Counted from the stretch's first letter, positions 15,902-24,938 are shown. The stretch: 26,270 bases of DNA from an uncultured Bacteroidales bacterium (GCA_937898885.1 CALDKD010000125.1:1-26270); one strand, 5' to 3'. The notes: generated by a model not told the origin, from the letters alone. A program made the numbers and translations.

Positions 15902-17185
15902 ATGTCACGAATCAGTATTATTAAGGTGATGGCATTGTTGGCCGTAATAGCCATTCTGCCGTTCGTAGCGGTCTCAGCGCAGTTCCAGCAACGTAACTCA
16001 ACCACAGCGAGGGTCTGGCTCGGCGAGTGCATTCATGGCAAGGTAAGCCTTGTGGGCACCACATTTCCGGACGCATCGGCGGCTACACAGATTACCATGG
16101 CAGATATAGAGAGAGGTGTGATGGTACCTCGCGGAACTGTCCTTAAACTTAAAGCCACGCCGGATGCCGGCTATGCCTTTGAGTGCGGCTACCAGGCACA
16201 GAATGGCTCATTCGCGTTTTTCTCGGAATACTTTGAGCCCGAGTTTGAGGTGACTGTCGGCGGCAACTGCTCTGTCGGCGCATCGTTTGTGGAGCCTGAG
16301 TTGCTGAGCGGCATCACCACCATCCGCGACAGAGTCTATGCCCAGCCGGGTGTGAAGCCTCTGAAGTACGATGCATACATACCAGATGGTGCCAGGAACC
16401 TGCCTGGAATAGTAATCATACACGGTGGCGGATGGCGTATGAACTGCGAGGATGTGATGTCCGGACTGGCACGTGAGCTTATACGCGATGGCAAGTATGT
16501 TGTATTCAGCATTGACTACCGCTGGATTGGCACAGCCGATGGCGATTCCGTTCCCAATACAATGGATCAGCTGATTTGCGATTGCTACGGAGCTATACTT
16601 CATATCATTGAGCATGCTGCGGAATACGGTCTCAATCCAAAGAAGATAGGTGTTACAGGTGACAGCGCAGGCGGTCATCTATGTGCGAGTGTGGCCAATA
16701 TGATAGAGATGGTGGGCGATGGCGGCTTCGGTGTGACTCCGGGCGTCTATGAGTATCTGCCTACATATATGCCAAAGGGAATGAGCGTGAGGAAAGCCCG
16801 GAAGGCACTCAAGTCCATCAAGGCTGTTGCTCCAAACTATGGAATCTTTGCAGTCAATGACATACAGAGCGTTGTCCGTGATCTCCCGGAGGAGGCACAG
16901 AAAGCCGTTGCTCCAATATGCCATATTCCATCTGCGGCAAAACGTCAGATTCCTCATTGGATAAACCGCGGTACAAAAGACCCTATCATCAGCGAGGAAA
17001 TCACGGTGGCATATCAGAACGCTTTGCTTGAGGCTGGTCAGCGGGCTGAGTATGTAAGAGTTCCTGATGCCGTCCACGCATACTATGACTGGAAACCCGA
17101 TGCAGCCACAAAGGCTACATTCTGGCAGTACGGCGCTCCGTACGCGCATCAGATGGAGGAATTCTTCAATTCTGTTTTTTATTGA
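15902..17185 (+). CDS. Secreted alpha/beta hydrolase (esterase-like) with N-terminal beta-repeat domain
   Basis: This protein of 427 residues has a hydrophobic signal sequence (about 8-27, ending SAQ). Residues about 35-130 resemble the beta-rich repeats found in Bacteroidota and Listeria surface proteins (GTVLKLKATPDAGYAFECGY, then a closing VGASF). The rest is an alpha/beta hydrolase of the hormone-sensitive-lipase/carboxylesterase type. It has the oxyanion motif HGGGW (174-178), nucleophile S255 in GDSAGG, and probable acid D360 (GTKDPII) and H392 (VHAYYDW). Such enzymes remove acetyl or other ester groups, often from polysaccharides. malQ starts 18 nt downstream, so a role near glucan metabolism is possible, but the hydrolase is exported while MalQ is not. 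The exact substrate is unknown. Confidence 0.85.
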   Translation: MSRISIIKVMALLAVIAILPFVAVSAQFQQRNSTTARVWLGECIHGKVSLVGTTFPDASAATQITMADIERGVMVPRGTVLKLKATPDAGYAFECGYQAQNGSFAFFSEYFEPEFEVTVGGNCSVGASFVEPELLSGITTIRDRVYAQPGVKPLKYDAYIPDGARNLPGIVIIHGGGWRMNCEDVMSGLARELIRDGKYVVFSIDYRWIGTADGDSVPNTMDQLICDCYGAILHIIEHAAEYGLNPKKIGVTGDSAGGHLCASVANMIEMVGDGGFGVTPGVYEYLPTYMPKGMSVRKARKALKSIKAVAPNYGIFAVNDIQSVVRDLPEEAQKAVAPICHIPSAAKRQIPHWINRGTKDPIISEEITVAYQNALLEAGQRAEYVRVPDAVHAYYDWKPDAATKATFWQYGAPYAHQMEEFFNSVFY

Positions 17186-17203
17186 TTTACAGGGCTATAT
17201 ATA

Positions 17204-19114
17204 ATGCAAGTAACATTTACAATACAGTATAATTCCAAGTGGGGAGAGAATATCTTTCTCGTTGCCCGCGATGTAAAATATCCAATGGAGTGGGGTAACG
17301 GTGGTATATGGAAAGTTACTCTTCCAAAATGCACTGCGGCAGACCTGAAGGATTACACATACGTTATGATGGTGGACGGACGTATCCGTCACACCGAGTG
17401 GAGGCACCATTCCCGCAAGGTTCCTGCCGGAACTAAGGAACTTCTTTGCGAGGATGCCTGGATTAATTGCCCTATTCCGGGCTGTCCGTTCCTGCGTGAG
17501 CATCAGGCCGCGGTGTTTGACCGTCCCGGTTACCGTGGCGCAGGCACCGCTGTCCCTGTGTTCTCGCTCCGTACTCCTGAGGACTTCGGCATAGGAGAGT
17601 TCCGCGACCTTCGTCCTCTGGTTGACTGGGCTGCCGTCACAGGGCAGAACATCATCCAGCTGCTGCCTGTAAATGATACCACACGTAAGGGTGAATGGTG
17701 TGACTCATACCCTTATAGTCCGATATCGACATTCGCATTGCATCCGCTTTACATCCGTCTGCAGGAGATTGGCGTAAAGCAGACCGCGGCATTCAGAAAA
17801 CTTCAGAAAGAGCTGAACGCGCTTCCAGAGCTGGACTATCCGCGTGTGTTTGAGGCCAAGATGGCTTATATACGTCAGGCTTATCTGGCCAACGGCAAGA
17901 AGGATATGGCTACTGTCGCTTTCAGGCGTTTCTACAAGGATAATGCCTTCTGGCTTGAGGAGTACGCGCAGTTCTGCGCACAGCGTGACAGTCTTGAGAA
18001 AGAGTACTACTTCTGGATACAGTATCATCTGGATATTCAGTTCTCGGAGGAGGCCGCATATGCCCGTGGGAAAGGTGTCTTTTTCAAGGGTGACCTTCCT
18101 ATCGGAGTGAGTTCCGACAGCGCCGAGGCGTACTGGCATCCCGAGCTCTTCAACCTTGACTCAAGCACCGGAGCGCCACCTGATTTCTACAGTGCCGACG
18201 GACAGAACTGGGGATTCCCTACATACAACTGGGAGGAGATGTCAAAGGACGATTTCGCCTGGTGGAAGAGCCGCCTGCGCAAGATGAGCCAGTATTTCGA
18301 TGCTTTCCGCATTGATCACATACTGGGATTTTTCCGTATCTGGGAGATTCCTGCGGAATATCGCATAGGCCTTCACGGTCATTTCAATCCGGCATTGCCA
18401 TACAGCAGGGAAGAGATTGACAGCCTGAACCTTCCTGTTGAGGGCCTGTTCCACGCTGATCCGCGTCATCCGGGAATGTATCAGCCTATTATAAGCCCCG
18501 ACAAGAGTGGCCTGAATGATGAGCAGCGTTGGCGCTTTGATTCTTTGTACAGCGATTTCTTCTATCATCGTCATAATGAGTTCTGGGGAAGAAATGCCGA
18601 GCGCAAGCTTCCTGAACTGCTTGGCGCCACAGGTATGCTGGCCTGCGGCGAGGATCTGGGAATGGTTCCGGATTGCGTTCCTGGAGTGATGGAGCACGAG
18701 CGGATACTCTCTTTCGAGATGGAGAATATGGACAAGGGCCGCCCCTGGCCATACCTAAGCGTTTGCGCCACATCGAATCACGATATGCCTACGCTCCGTA
18801 TGCAAAACGCAGAGAGATTGGGCGATACAAGTGGCTCGGAAAAGGCTGACCTGTGCCCCGATGAGGTGCGGGCAATCATAAACAGACATCTGCTCTCAGA
18901 CTCAATGCTGGCCATTATGCCATTACAGGACTGGCTGGCACTGGACTGTGACTTGCGTCGCAAGGACTATATGAGCGAGCGCATCAATCAGCCTGCCGAC
19001 CCGGACAACCATTGGCGTTTCCGCTTTCATATAGATATGAGCGTGCTGCTCTCAAAAGAAGCCTCATCTCTTACAGCTAAGGTCTCAGAGCTGTTGCGCG
19101 CATCAAACCGATAA
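17204..19114 (+). CDS. malQ: 4-alpha-glucanotransferase (GH77 amylomaltase) with one N-terminal CBM20-like domain
   Basis: This 636-residue cytoplasmic enzyme transfers alpha-1,4-glucan segments between maltooligosaccharides. All three GH77 catalytic residues are present: nucleophile D371 (FRIDHILGF), acid/base E483 (CGEDLG) and D527 (SNHDMPTLR). The SYPYSPISTFALHP motif is also typical. Residues 1 to about 85 resemble a CBM20 starch-binding module (FTIQYNSKWGENIFLVAR, then a GGIWKVTL strand), and then the chain runs straight into GH77 (GAGTAVPVFSLRTPEDFG). Bacteroidota and plant DPE2-like enzymes usually carry two CBM20 modules and are nearer 900 residues, so this is a compact form. It is probably co-transcribed with the preceding hydrolase. 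Its stop lies 5 nt from the convergent TSCPD gene. Confidence 0.93.
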   Translation: MQVTFTIQYNSKWGENIFLVARDVKYPMEWGNGGIWKVTLPKCTAADLKDYTYVMMVDGRIRHTEWRHHSRKVPAGTKELLCEDAWINCPIPGCPFLREHQAAVFDRPGYRGAGTAVPVFSLRTPEDFGIGEFRDLRPLVDWAAVTGQNIIQLLPVNDTTRKGEWCDSYPYSPISTFALHPLYIRLQEIGVKQTAAFRKLQKELNALPELDYPRVFEAKMAYIRQAYLANGKKDMATVAFRRFYKDNAFWLEEYAQFCAQRDSLEKEYYFWIQYHLDIQFSEEAAYARGKGVFFKGDLPIGVSSDSAEAYWHPELFNLDSSTGAPPDFYSADGQNWGFPTYNWEEMSKDDFAWWKSRLRKMSQYFDAFRIDHILGFFRIWEIPAEYRIGLHGHFNPALPYSREEIDSLNLPVEGLFHADPRHPGMYQPIISPDKSGLNDEQRWRFDSLYSDFFYHRHNEFWGRNAERKLPELLGATGMLACGEDLGMVPDCVPGVMEHERILSFEMENMDKGRPWPYLSVCATSNHDMPTLRMQNAERLGDTSGSEKADLCPDEVRAIINRHLLSDSMLAIMPLQDWLALDCDLRRKDYMSERINQPADPDNHWRFRFHIDMSVLLSKEASSLTAKVSELLRASNR

Positions 19115-19131
19115 GCGGGTCATTCCTGCTT
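19113..19131. terminator. Short hairpin between convergent malQ and TSCPD genes
   Basis: AAGCGGG (19113-19119) and CCTGCTT (19125-19131) can pair with one G-U wobble around the loop TCATT, spanning both stop codons. No T-run follows on either strand, so this is only a weak candidate for a bidirectional terminator. Confidence 0.25.
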
Positions 19132-19419
19132 GAATAACTTGAGTGCCCTGGCCAACTGGTCGGGGCAACTTGTCTCCTTCATTCCGCAGCGGATGCCTTC
19201 CAGACGCGATATGGCATCGTCCACCCTCATGCCAGCAACGAGCTTGCCTATACCCTGAGTGTTGCCTGAGCATCCCCCTGCGAAAGCCGCCTCAAGAATA
19301 ATTCCGTCTTTCACTGCCACCGCAATCTGCCGGGAGCACACCTCACGGCAAGTGCTCACGTATATCACTCTTATTCCGTCCTTTGATGTCTCGTCCTTTA
19401 TCTTGGTTACTTCGTACAT
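19120..19419 (-). CDS. TSCPD domain protein (TIGR03905-like)
   Basis: This 99-residue cytoplasmic protein consists of one TSCPD domain, named after the motif present here (TSCPD, residues 84-88). Two further conserved cysteine-containing motifs are seen: FAGGCSGNTQGIGKLV and IRCGMKE. The domain also occurs at the C-terminus of some vitamin B12-dependent ribonucleotide reductases, where cysteines are thought to take part in redox or metal chemistry. The function of the stand-alone form is not established. A minus-strand -7 element lies upstream, and the gene is divergent from the GH2 enzyme. Confidence 0.88.
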   Translation of the reverse strand: MYEVTKIKDETSKDGIRVIYVSTCREVCSRQIAVAVKDGIILEAAFAGGCSGNTQGIGKLVAGMRVDDAISRLEGIRCGMKETSCPDQLARALKLFKQE

Positions 19420-19443
19420 ATCCTATTTATGAAAATCTATAGG

Positions 19444-19451
19444 CAAAGTTA
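19444..19451 (-). promoter_or_regulatory. -7 promoter element of the TSCPD gene
   Basis: Read on the minus strand this is TAACTTTG, an exact TAnnTTTG match, 24 nt before the ATG at 19419. No well-placed -33 element was seen. Confidence 0.5.
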
Positions 19452-19494
19452 GTGCTTTTGTCCGGATTTTGAAGGCGTTTTTAAATCGAAGCAG

Positions 19495-19502
19495 TATATT
19501 TG
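19495..19502 (+). promoter_or_regulatory. -7 promoter element of the GH2 gene
   Basis: TATATTTG matches TAnnTTTG exactly, 36 nt before the ATG at 19539. A TTTG at 19468-19471 lies 23 nt upstream, slightly farther than the usual 19-21 nt for a -33 element. Confidence 0.55.
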
Positions 19503-19538
19503 CTAAACCAAATATTCGCAAACTAAACATCATACCTT

Positions 19539-22500
19539 ATGAACCTCAGGATAACAGGCATCATTCTGGCAATGGCATTGCCGCTTGCGCTTCAGGCACA
19601 GGACAAACCTTATTTGCAGGACCTTCCATACTACGTGGAGAACCTCGATGTGTTCGGTCAGGGACAGGAAGAGGGCAGGGCATTCCATCTGCCTGAGGGC
19701 AGTATCCCGCTCAACGGAACGTGGAAGTTCCTGTACAGTGAGTCTCCGTACGATGTCCCACAGGACTTCTTCAAGCCAACTTTCAATGACCGCAAGTGGT
19801 CCGATATAGAGGTGCCGTCAAACTGGGAGATGCAGGGCTTCGGACAGGCCTTCTTCCGCAATACCACAATGGCGTGGTCTGCGCAACGCCCGCGTAACCC
19901 GAATCAGAATGCTCCTCAGGGCTTTGCTCCTCAGGGCGCAGCCCAGGTGTCATTCTCGGCCGCTCCTCCTGAGGTTCCGATGGACTATAATCCTACAGGC
20001 GCATATCGCACCACATTCAATATCCCCTCATCGTGGAAGGGTGAGCAGGTGTTCCTTCGCTTTGAGAAGGTCGCATCGGCATCGTTCGTGTGGATTAACG
20101 GAGAGCAGGTGGGTTATAACGAGGGTGCTCAGGAACCTTCCGAGTACAACGTGACCAAGTTCGTGAAGCCTGGCAAAAACCAACTCTCAGTACTTGTGCT
20201 GAAGTATTCCGACGGCGGTTATCTGGAGGCTCAGGACTTCTGGCGGCTGGCAGGCATCTTTGATGATGTCACCATATACTCAACGCACGACACGCGCATC
20301 TTCGACTATCAGGTAATAACTGAGTTTGACAACTCGTTCAAGGACTCAGAGGTAAGTCTTGCTGTCGATGTCAAGACATACACACAGGCTGCCGATGGCC
20401 TGAGACTCACGGCTGAGATCTCACGCAACGGCTCTGTCGTAGCCAAAATGGAGAAATCCGGCATCTCTGTAACATCAGGAGGAAAGAGCACCGTCAACCT
20501 CAAGACAAAGGTTGCGTCTCCGCTCAAGTGGACAGCCGAGACACCAGACCTCTATGACCTTACGATGACTCTTGCAGACGCATCGGGCAAGGTTGTGGAT
20601 ACAATGACAAAGAGAATGGGCTTCAAGAAGACCCAGATAATTGACGGCGTGTTCTATCTGAACGGGCAGCCGGTCAAACTGAATGCGCAATGCTCGCATA
20701 TGCAGCACCCTGAGTTGGGTCACGCTATGGACGAGGCTACCATCCGCAAGGACTTTGAGATTCTCAAGCAGTTCAACTTCAATGCCGTCAGAACATCGCA
20801 CTACCCACCTGTAAACGAGTATCTGGATCTTGCCGATGAGTATGGTCTGTACATTATCGATGAGACTGGCGATGAGGCACACGCCACAGAGTGGGTGTCA
20901 AATATGCCGGAGTGGATACCAATGTATCAGGAGAGAGTGCGCCAGATGGTCCTTCGCGACCGCAATCACGTTTGCGTGCTGTTCTGGAGCGCCGGCAATG
21001 AGTCAGGTGAGGGTCCGGATATTACCGAAGTGGTGAAAGAAGGCCGCAAGTATGACCCCACACGCTATTGGATGTATGGCGGAAATGCAGCCAAGCACGC
21101 TGCCGAGGACATTGTAGGCCCGCGCTATCCTATTCCTCTGGAGCATGAGCTCAGATATGGTATGGATGATTCAGACAAGCGCCCGTCGTTTATGGACGAG
21201 TATCTGTCAGTGGCAGGCAATGGCGGTGGCGGCTTTGATGACTTCTGGCGCGAGATAGACCAGCACCCGTCTCTTATGGGCGGTGCCGTATGGGATTTCG
21301 TGAGCCCGGGTCTTCTGGAACCGGTCCGCACCCTTGTTGACAAGAGTCCGTATCAGACAAAGGCCAACATAATGGGCCGTGCCAAGCTGGTGAAGGGCAA
21401 GACCGGCAAGGCCATAGACCTGAACAGAATGGAGCAGTGGGTACAGGTATATCGTGCCGACAATGTGGAGATAAGCGGCGATAAGCTTACGCTCACACTT
21501 GATATATATCCACGCTCATATAACAAATTCGGTGGTTATATGATTACCAAGGGAAGCAATCAGTTCGGTCTGAGACAAAGAGGAACAGACAAGATTGATT
21601 TCTATATAGACAACGGGCAGAAGGTAACGCTCTCAGGCGATCTGCCATCGGATTGGGAAAACAAATGGCACAACGTGACAGCCGTATATGATGGCAGCAA
21701 TATGACCATCTACATTGACGGCGAGTCCGTAGCCAGTCAGAATGCCACCGGCCGTATCCGTAACCTTCCGCTCTCGCTTTGCATAGGCAGAGACGAGGAG
21801 AGACACGGTCAGGACGTAAGAGAGTGCATTGCCGACGCCCTGATAGACAACGTGGGCGTGTTTGCATCGGCAGTCACTCCCGCTGATGGCTTCAATGCCG
21901 CCGATGCCGCTCTCTGGCTTGACTTTGAGGAAGAGATCGCAGATGGTACGTTCTGGACATACGGCCTCGGCGCCCGCACCTACGGAAGCATCTGGCCCGA
22001 CAGAACCCCTCAGCCGGAGATGTATCAGATGAAGAAGAGTATGCAGCCTTTGCATTTCAAGCTTCTTGATTCCCGCACAGGAACAGTAGAGATAGTGAAC
22101 AGAAACAGCTTCGTGAACGCATCAATCTATGACACAGAGTGGACAATCACCGAGGATGACAAGGTCATTGCCTCCGGCCGTCTTAATCTGGACATAGCGC
22201 CGGCGTCGGTCAAGGCTGTCAATATTCCTTATGACAGACCATCCGTCAAGCCTGGCAAGATGTATCGGCTTAACATAAGCGCCCGTCTTGCAGAGGACAA
22301 GGTGTGGGCAAAGAAGGGACACGAGCTGTGCTGGGAGCAGTTTGAGCTTGCAGAGTGGAACATCCCTGCCGGGCCCAAGGCGAAACCTTCAGGCAACGTG
22401 GCTCTCTCGGTAGAGGATGACGTAATCACGGCAAAGGGCGCAGACTTCACATACACATTCAGTAAAAAGAGCGGTGAGCTTACATCAATGGAGATTGGCG

Positions 22501-23375
22501 GCACACAGATGCTCTCTGAGCCAATCAGACTCAACGTGTGGCGTGCGCCTGTGGCAAACGAGATTGATGGATGGAACGCATACAGCAGCCGTGCCGCGAC
22601 AAGCCAGAACAAGAGCGGCTATGGCGGCATAGGATGTGGCTCAATGCTGGCCTCAATGTACTATTCGTTCGGCCTTGACAATGTGAGCCATGTGCCGGTA
22701 AGCGTGAGCGAGCGTGCCGTTGACGGCTCTGTATATATAGATGTAAGGTCACTTGCCATATTCGGCTCACAGGGCGAGCGACAGCTTGACGCATACATCT
22801 TCGGACGTGCAAGCGCGGGAATGGAGAGCGTCTACTCATATCGTATTGATGCCGACGGAACAATCACAATGCATCATCTTGTGAATCCGCAGGGCGAGAT
22901 GCCGGCCTGGTTCCCGAGAATAGGCGTCACTATGAGCCTTGCCGGAGACCTTGAGAACGTGGAGTGGTATGGTCGTGGGCCTCAGGCGTCGTATCCGGAC
23001 AGGAAGACCGGCTACCGTATGGGCATCTGGAACACCACCGTGCAGGATATGTACGAGCCTTACCTCATCCCTCAGGATTACGGTCTGCGTACTGACAACA
23101 AGTGGGTGCGCCTCACCAACCAGGAGGGCAGGGGACTTGAGTTCTCCATGGACCAGCCGTTCGCATTCAACGCATACCCATATACAACCGAGAACCTGAC
23201 CAGGAGCGTCTATCAGTACCAGCTTGAGAAGTCAGACGATATTACTCTGAATCTGGATTACGCTACATCGGGCGTAGGCTGTACCGCACGCGGTATCTTC
23301 GATGCATACCGCGCATACCCTATGGGCTATGAGAGAACCATAGTGATTACTCCGGTCAACGCGTCAGACAGATAG
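19539..23375 (+). CDS. Secreted GH2 beta-galactosidase-like enzyme with LamG insertion
   Basis: This 1278-residue protein has a signal peptide (about 1-20, ending LQAQ), a GH2 sugar-binding domain (LNGTWKFLYSESP; GAYRTTF), an Ig-like domain, then a TIM barrel. Catalytic residues are visible: acid/base E488 (WSAGNESG) and nucleophile E554 (FMDEYLSVAGN). RTSHYPPVNEYLDLADEYG is a GH2 hallmark. After GGAVWDFVSPGL the barrel is interrupted by about 205 residues (near 595-800) that look like a LamG/concanavalin-A-like sandwich (WHNVTAVYDGSNMTIYIDGE). The barrel resumes at YGSIWPDRTPQPEMY. DUF4981-like and Bgal_small_N domains follow. Residues about 113-144 hold a Pro/Gln/Ala-rich insert. It most likely cleaves terminal beta-galactosides (or another GH2 sugar) in the periplasm or at the surface. 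It runs convergently into the PAP2 gene, overlapping by 12 nt. Confidence 0.93.
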   Translation: MNLRITGIILAMALPLALQAQDKPYLQDLPYYVENLDVFGQGQEEGRAFHLPEGSIPLNGTWKFLYSESPYDVPQDFFKPTFNDRKWSDIEVPSNWEMQGFGQAFFRNTTMAWSAQRPRNPNQNAPQGFAPQGAAQVSFSAAPPEVPMDYNPTGAYRTTFNIPSSWKGEQVFLRFEKVASASFVWINGEQVGYNEGAQEPSEYNVTKFVKPGKNQLSVLVLKYSDGGYLEAQDFWRLAGIFDDVTIYSTHDTRIFDYQVITEFDNSFKDSEVSLAVDVKTYTQAADGLRLTAEISRNGSVVAKMEKSGISVTSGGKSTVNLKTKVASPLKWTAETPDLYDLTMTLADASGKVVDTMTKRMGFKKTQIIDGVFYLNGQPVKLNAQCSHMQHPELGHAMDEATIRKDFEILKQFNFNAVRTSHYPPVNEYLDLADEYGLYIIDETGDEAHATEWVSNMPEWIPMYQERVRQMVLRDRNHVCVLFWSAGNESGEGPDITEVVKEGRKYDPTRYWMYGGNAAKHAAEDIVGPRYPIPLEHELRYGMDDSDKRPSFMDEYLSVAGNGGGGFDDFWREIDQHPSLMGGAVWDFVSPGLLEPVRTLVDKSPYQTKANIMGRAKLVKGKTGKAIDLNRMEQWVQVYRADNVEISGDKLTLTLDIYPRSYNKFGGYMITKGSNQFGLRQRGTDKIDFYIDNGQKVTLSGDLPSDWENKWHNVTAVYDGSNMTIYIDGESVASQNATGRIRNLPLSLCIGRDEERHGQDVRECIADALIDNVGVFASAVTPADGFNAADAALWLDFEEEIADGTFWTYGLGARTYGSIWPDRTPQPEMYQMKKSMQPLHFKLLDSRTGTVEIVNRNSFVNASIYDTEWTITEDDKVIASGRLNLDIAPASVKAVNIPYDRPSVKPGKMYRLNISARLAEDKVWAKKGHELCWEQFELAEWNIPAGPKAKPSGNVALSVEDDVITAKGADFTYTFSKKSGELTSMEIGGTQMLSEPIRLNVWRAPVANEIDGWNAYSSRAATSQNKSGYGGIGCGSMLASMYYSFGLDNVSHVPVSVSERAVDGSVYIDVRSLAIFGSQGERQLDAYIFGRASAGMESVYSYRIDADGTITMHHLVNPQGEMPAWFPRIGVTMSLAGDLENVEWYGRGPQASYPDRKTGYRMGIWNTTVQDMYEPYLIPQDYGLRTDNKWVRLTNQEGRGLEFSMDQPFAFNAYPYTTENLTRSVYQYQLEKSDDITLNLDYATSGVGCTARGIFDAYRAYPMGYERTIVITPVNASDR

Positions 23376-24314
23376 CGTTGCGGCAGGTGCCTTCTTGAGA
23401 AGCCTGTCGGTATATTTGAAAAGCATTGGGTAGAGGCCCATAAGGGCGAATGCCGATATGGCATATCGCGCGGAGCATACCAAGTGTGCCGGCAGGCTGT
23501 CGCTTGCCAGAAACTCCTTGCTGAAAGGAATCTTGAGCCCTTTGCTCAACCCGATAAAGATGGCGAGTCCGCAAATAAGCCTGATGATGGAGCGCAATGA
23601 ATTGGGTATGTTGGTGAAGCGTACCACCTTGTCATCAAAATGAAAAGCCAGGAACATACCCGTCATCAGTCCGAAAACGCTGAAGAAATCACTGGTATGT
23701 GATATGAGCCAGCCGGGAATTGACAGCAGCGTGCAGATAAGGAATATGATAAGCCAGTTGCTGTATCGCTTCAGAATCATCGTCATTAGAGCGAACGCCA
23801 GCAGACCGGTTAACCATCCTGCAAGAACGTCTGTAGGGTAGTGCACGCCAAGGTAAATACGCGAGAATCCTATTATCAGAGGGAACAGGATGCAGAGTGC
23901 GCGCACCCATTTCTTGCGGAACCAGTAAAAGAGCGTTCCGAACATCACCACTGCATTTGATGAGTGCAGGCTGGGGAATGAGTAGCCCTGTATGGCTATA
24001 TCCATAATGTCGCCCTTGCCGCTCGGTGCCCTGAGGCACTGTATCTCCGGATTGTCAAAGTAAGGCCTGCGTCTAAGGAAGTGGTTCTTCAGAATCATAC
24101 CGCTCAGTAACGACACAATCATTCCCGCAGCCATGTCGCGCCCCATTTTCTTGTCCAGGCAGAGTATCAGATATGCCATAATGGCAACCATAAGCATCTC
24201 CTCGCCAAGCATTGTGAATGCCGACATCACAGAATCCAGCACCGGCGATGCCACACTCTGAATGCGCGCCATCAGATCAGTCTCCCACTGAAAGCTGAAA
24301 ACTACTCCCTCCAT
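23364..24314 (-). CDS. PAP2-superfamily membrane phosphatase
   Basis: This 316-residue inner-membrane protein carries the full PAP2 phosphatase signature: KX6RP as K76 to R83-P84, PSxH as P114-H117 (YSFPSLHSS), and SRX5HX3D as S151-R152, H158 and D162. About eight to ten hydrophobic helices are predicted. A C-terminal half of several more helices (from about residue 190) lies beyond the core and is not recognised. Family members dephosphorylate lipid phosphates such as phosphatidate, undecaprenyl pyrophosphate or lipid A at the periplasmic face. The substrate here is open; undecaprenyl pyrophosphate recycling or lipid A modification are both reasonable. The gene stands alone, and its tail overlaps the GH2 gene on the other strand. 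Confidence 0.9.
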   Translation of the reverse strand: MEGVVFSFQWETDLMARIQSVASPVLDSVMSAFTMLGEEMLMVAIMAYLILCLDKKMGRDMAAGMIVSLLSGMILKNHFLRRRPYFDNPEIQCLRAPSGKGDIMDIAIQGYSFPSLHSSNAVVMFGTLFYWFRKKWVRALCILFPLIIGFSRIYLGVHYPTDVLAGWLTGLLAFALMTMILKRYSNWLIIFLICTLLSIPGWLISHTSDFFSVFGLMTGMFLAFHFDDKVVRFTNIPNSLRSIIRLICGLAIFIGLSKGLKIPFSKEFLASDSLPAHLVCSARYAISAFALMGLYPMLFKYTDRLLKKAPAATLSV

Positions 24315-24340
24315 ATAAAATAATCAAAAAATGTCCATAC

Positions 24341-24371
24341 TTCCACGGCATTCATATTCTGTGCTGTGGAA
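24341..24371 (-). terminator. Hairpin downstream of the lipoprotein gene (possible terminator)
   Basis: TTCCACGGCA (24341-24350) and TGCTGTGGAA (24362-24371) form a 10-bp stem with one G-U wobble and an 11-nt loop. On the minus strand it lies 67 nt past the lipoprotein stop and a T6 run starts about nine bases after the stem, so it may separate that gene from the PAP2 gene. The T-run spacing is poor for an intrinsic terminator. Confidence 0.4.
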
Positions 24372-24437
24372 AACAACGGAAAGTCACTATTGAGAAAATC
24401 GAAAGACAATTTTTACTCTTTTTCTCTGTTGTGTGGC

Positions 24438-24938
24438 TTACTTAAAAGGATGGAATAGGTCTCTGGAAAAATCAGCATACATATATCCTCCCAGCATCTC
24501 ACTGTATCCCATAGATATACAGCAATTTACCTTGTTGCTTGTGCCGTAATACCAGGTTATTCCCATCGACTCTTCTTGTTGTCTCCAGTCTGTGACGTCG
24601 TATTTTGTTGTTATATCATTCTTGAAGGTCTCAAATTTCTCATTCACGCCGAAATAAGTGACGGATGCTCCTTCCAGCCCTTTCTCTCCGAATTCGTAGC
24701 TCATTGAGCTCGCAGTCTTATCATTAACGAAGCGTAATTTGTTTGCCTCTTCTTCCTCACTTTTTGTCCAACCTCCCATAGCGTTTACATAGCTTATGAC
24801 AGTATTCTCATCAGCGCCCCAATTAATACAAGGCTCATAAAATGCATACTCTCCTTTAAGAATAGGGTCAATAATTTCTTTGTTGCAAGAAATAAACATT
24901 GTTGCAAATGCTGCAAGGATTAATGTGGCTTTTTTCAT
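24438..24938 (-). CDS. Lipoprotein of unknown function
   Basis: This 166-residue protein starts with a lipoprotein signal (MKKATLILAAFATMFISC; cysteine 18 would be lipidated), so it is expected at the outer or inner membrane facing the periplasm. The mature part has no recognised domain. It is aromatic-rich (YAFYEPCINWG, TWYYGTSN, GGYMYADFS), mixed alpha/beta in appearance, with a short acidic stretch (KSEEEEANK) and a CC pair (NKVNCCISMGYS). It follows the next upstream gene by 52 nt without a clear promoter, so the two are probably co-transcribed. The start codon is immediately preceded by a run of ten A residues, favourable for initiation in Bacteroidota. Confidence 0.75.
   Translation of the reverse strand: MKKATLILAAFATMFISCNKEIIDPILKGEYAFYEPCINWGADENTVISYVNAMGGWTKSEEEEANKLRFVNDKTASSMSYEFGEKGLEGASVTYFGVNEKFETFKNDITTKYDVTDWRQQEESMGITWYYGTSNKVNCCISMGYSEMLGGYMYADFSRDLFHPFK

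Noticed and set aside
23391..23402. Palindrome CTTCTTGAGAAG as terminator for the GH2 gene
   Set aside because: It has a 2-nt gap between arms, no T-run, and lies inside the PAP2 coding region.
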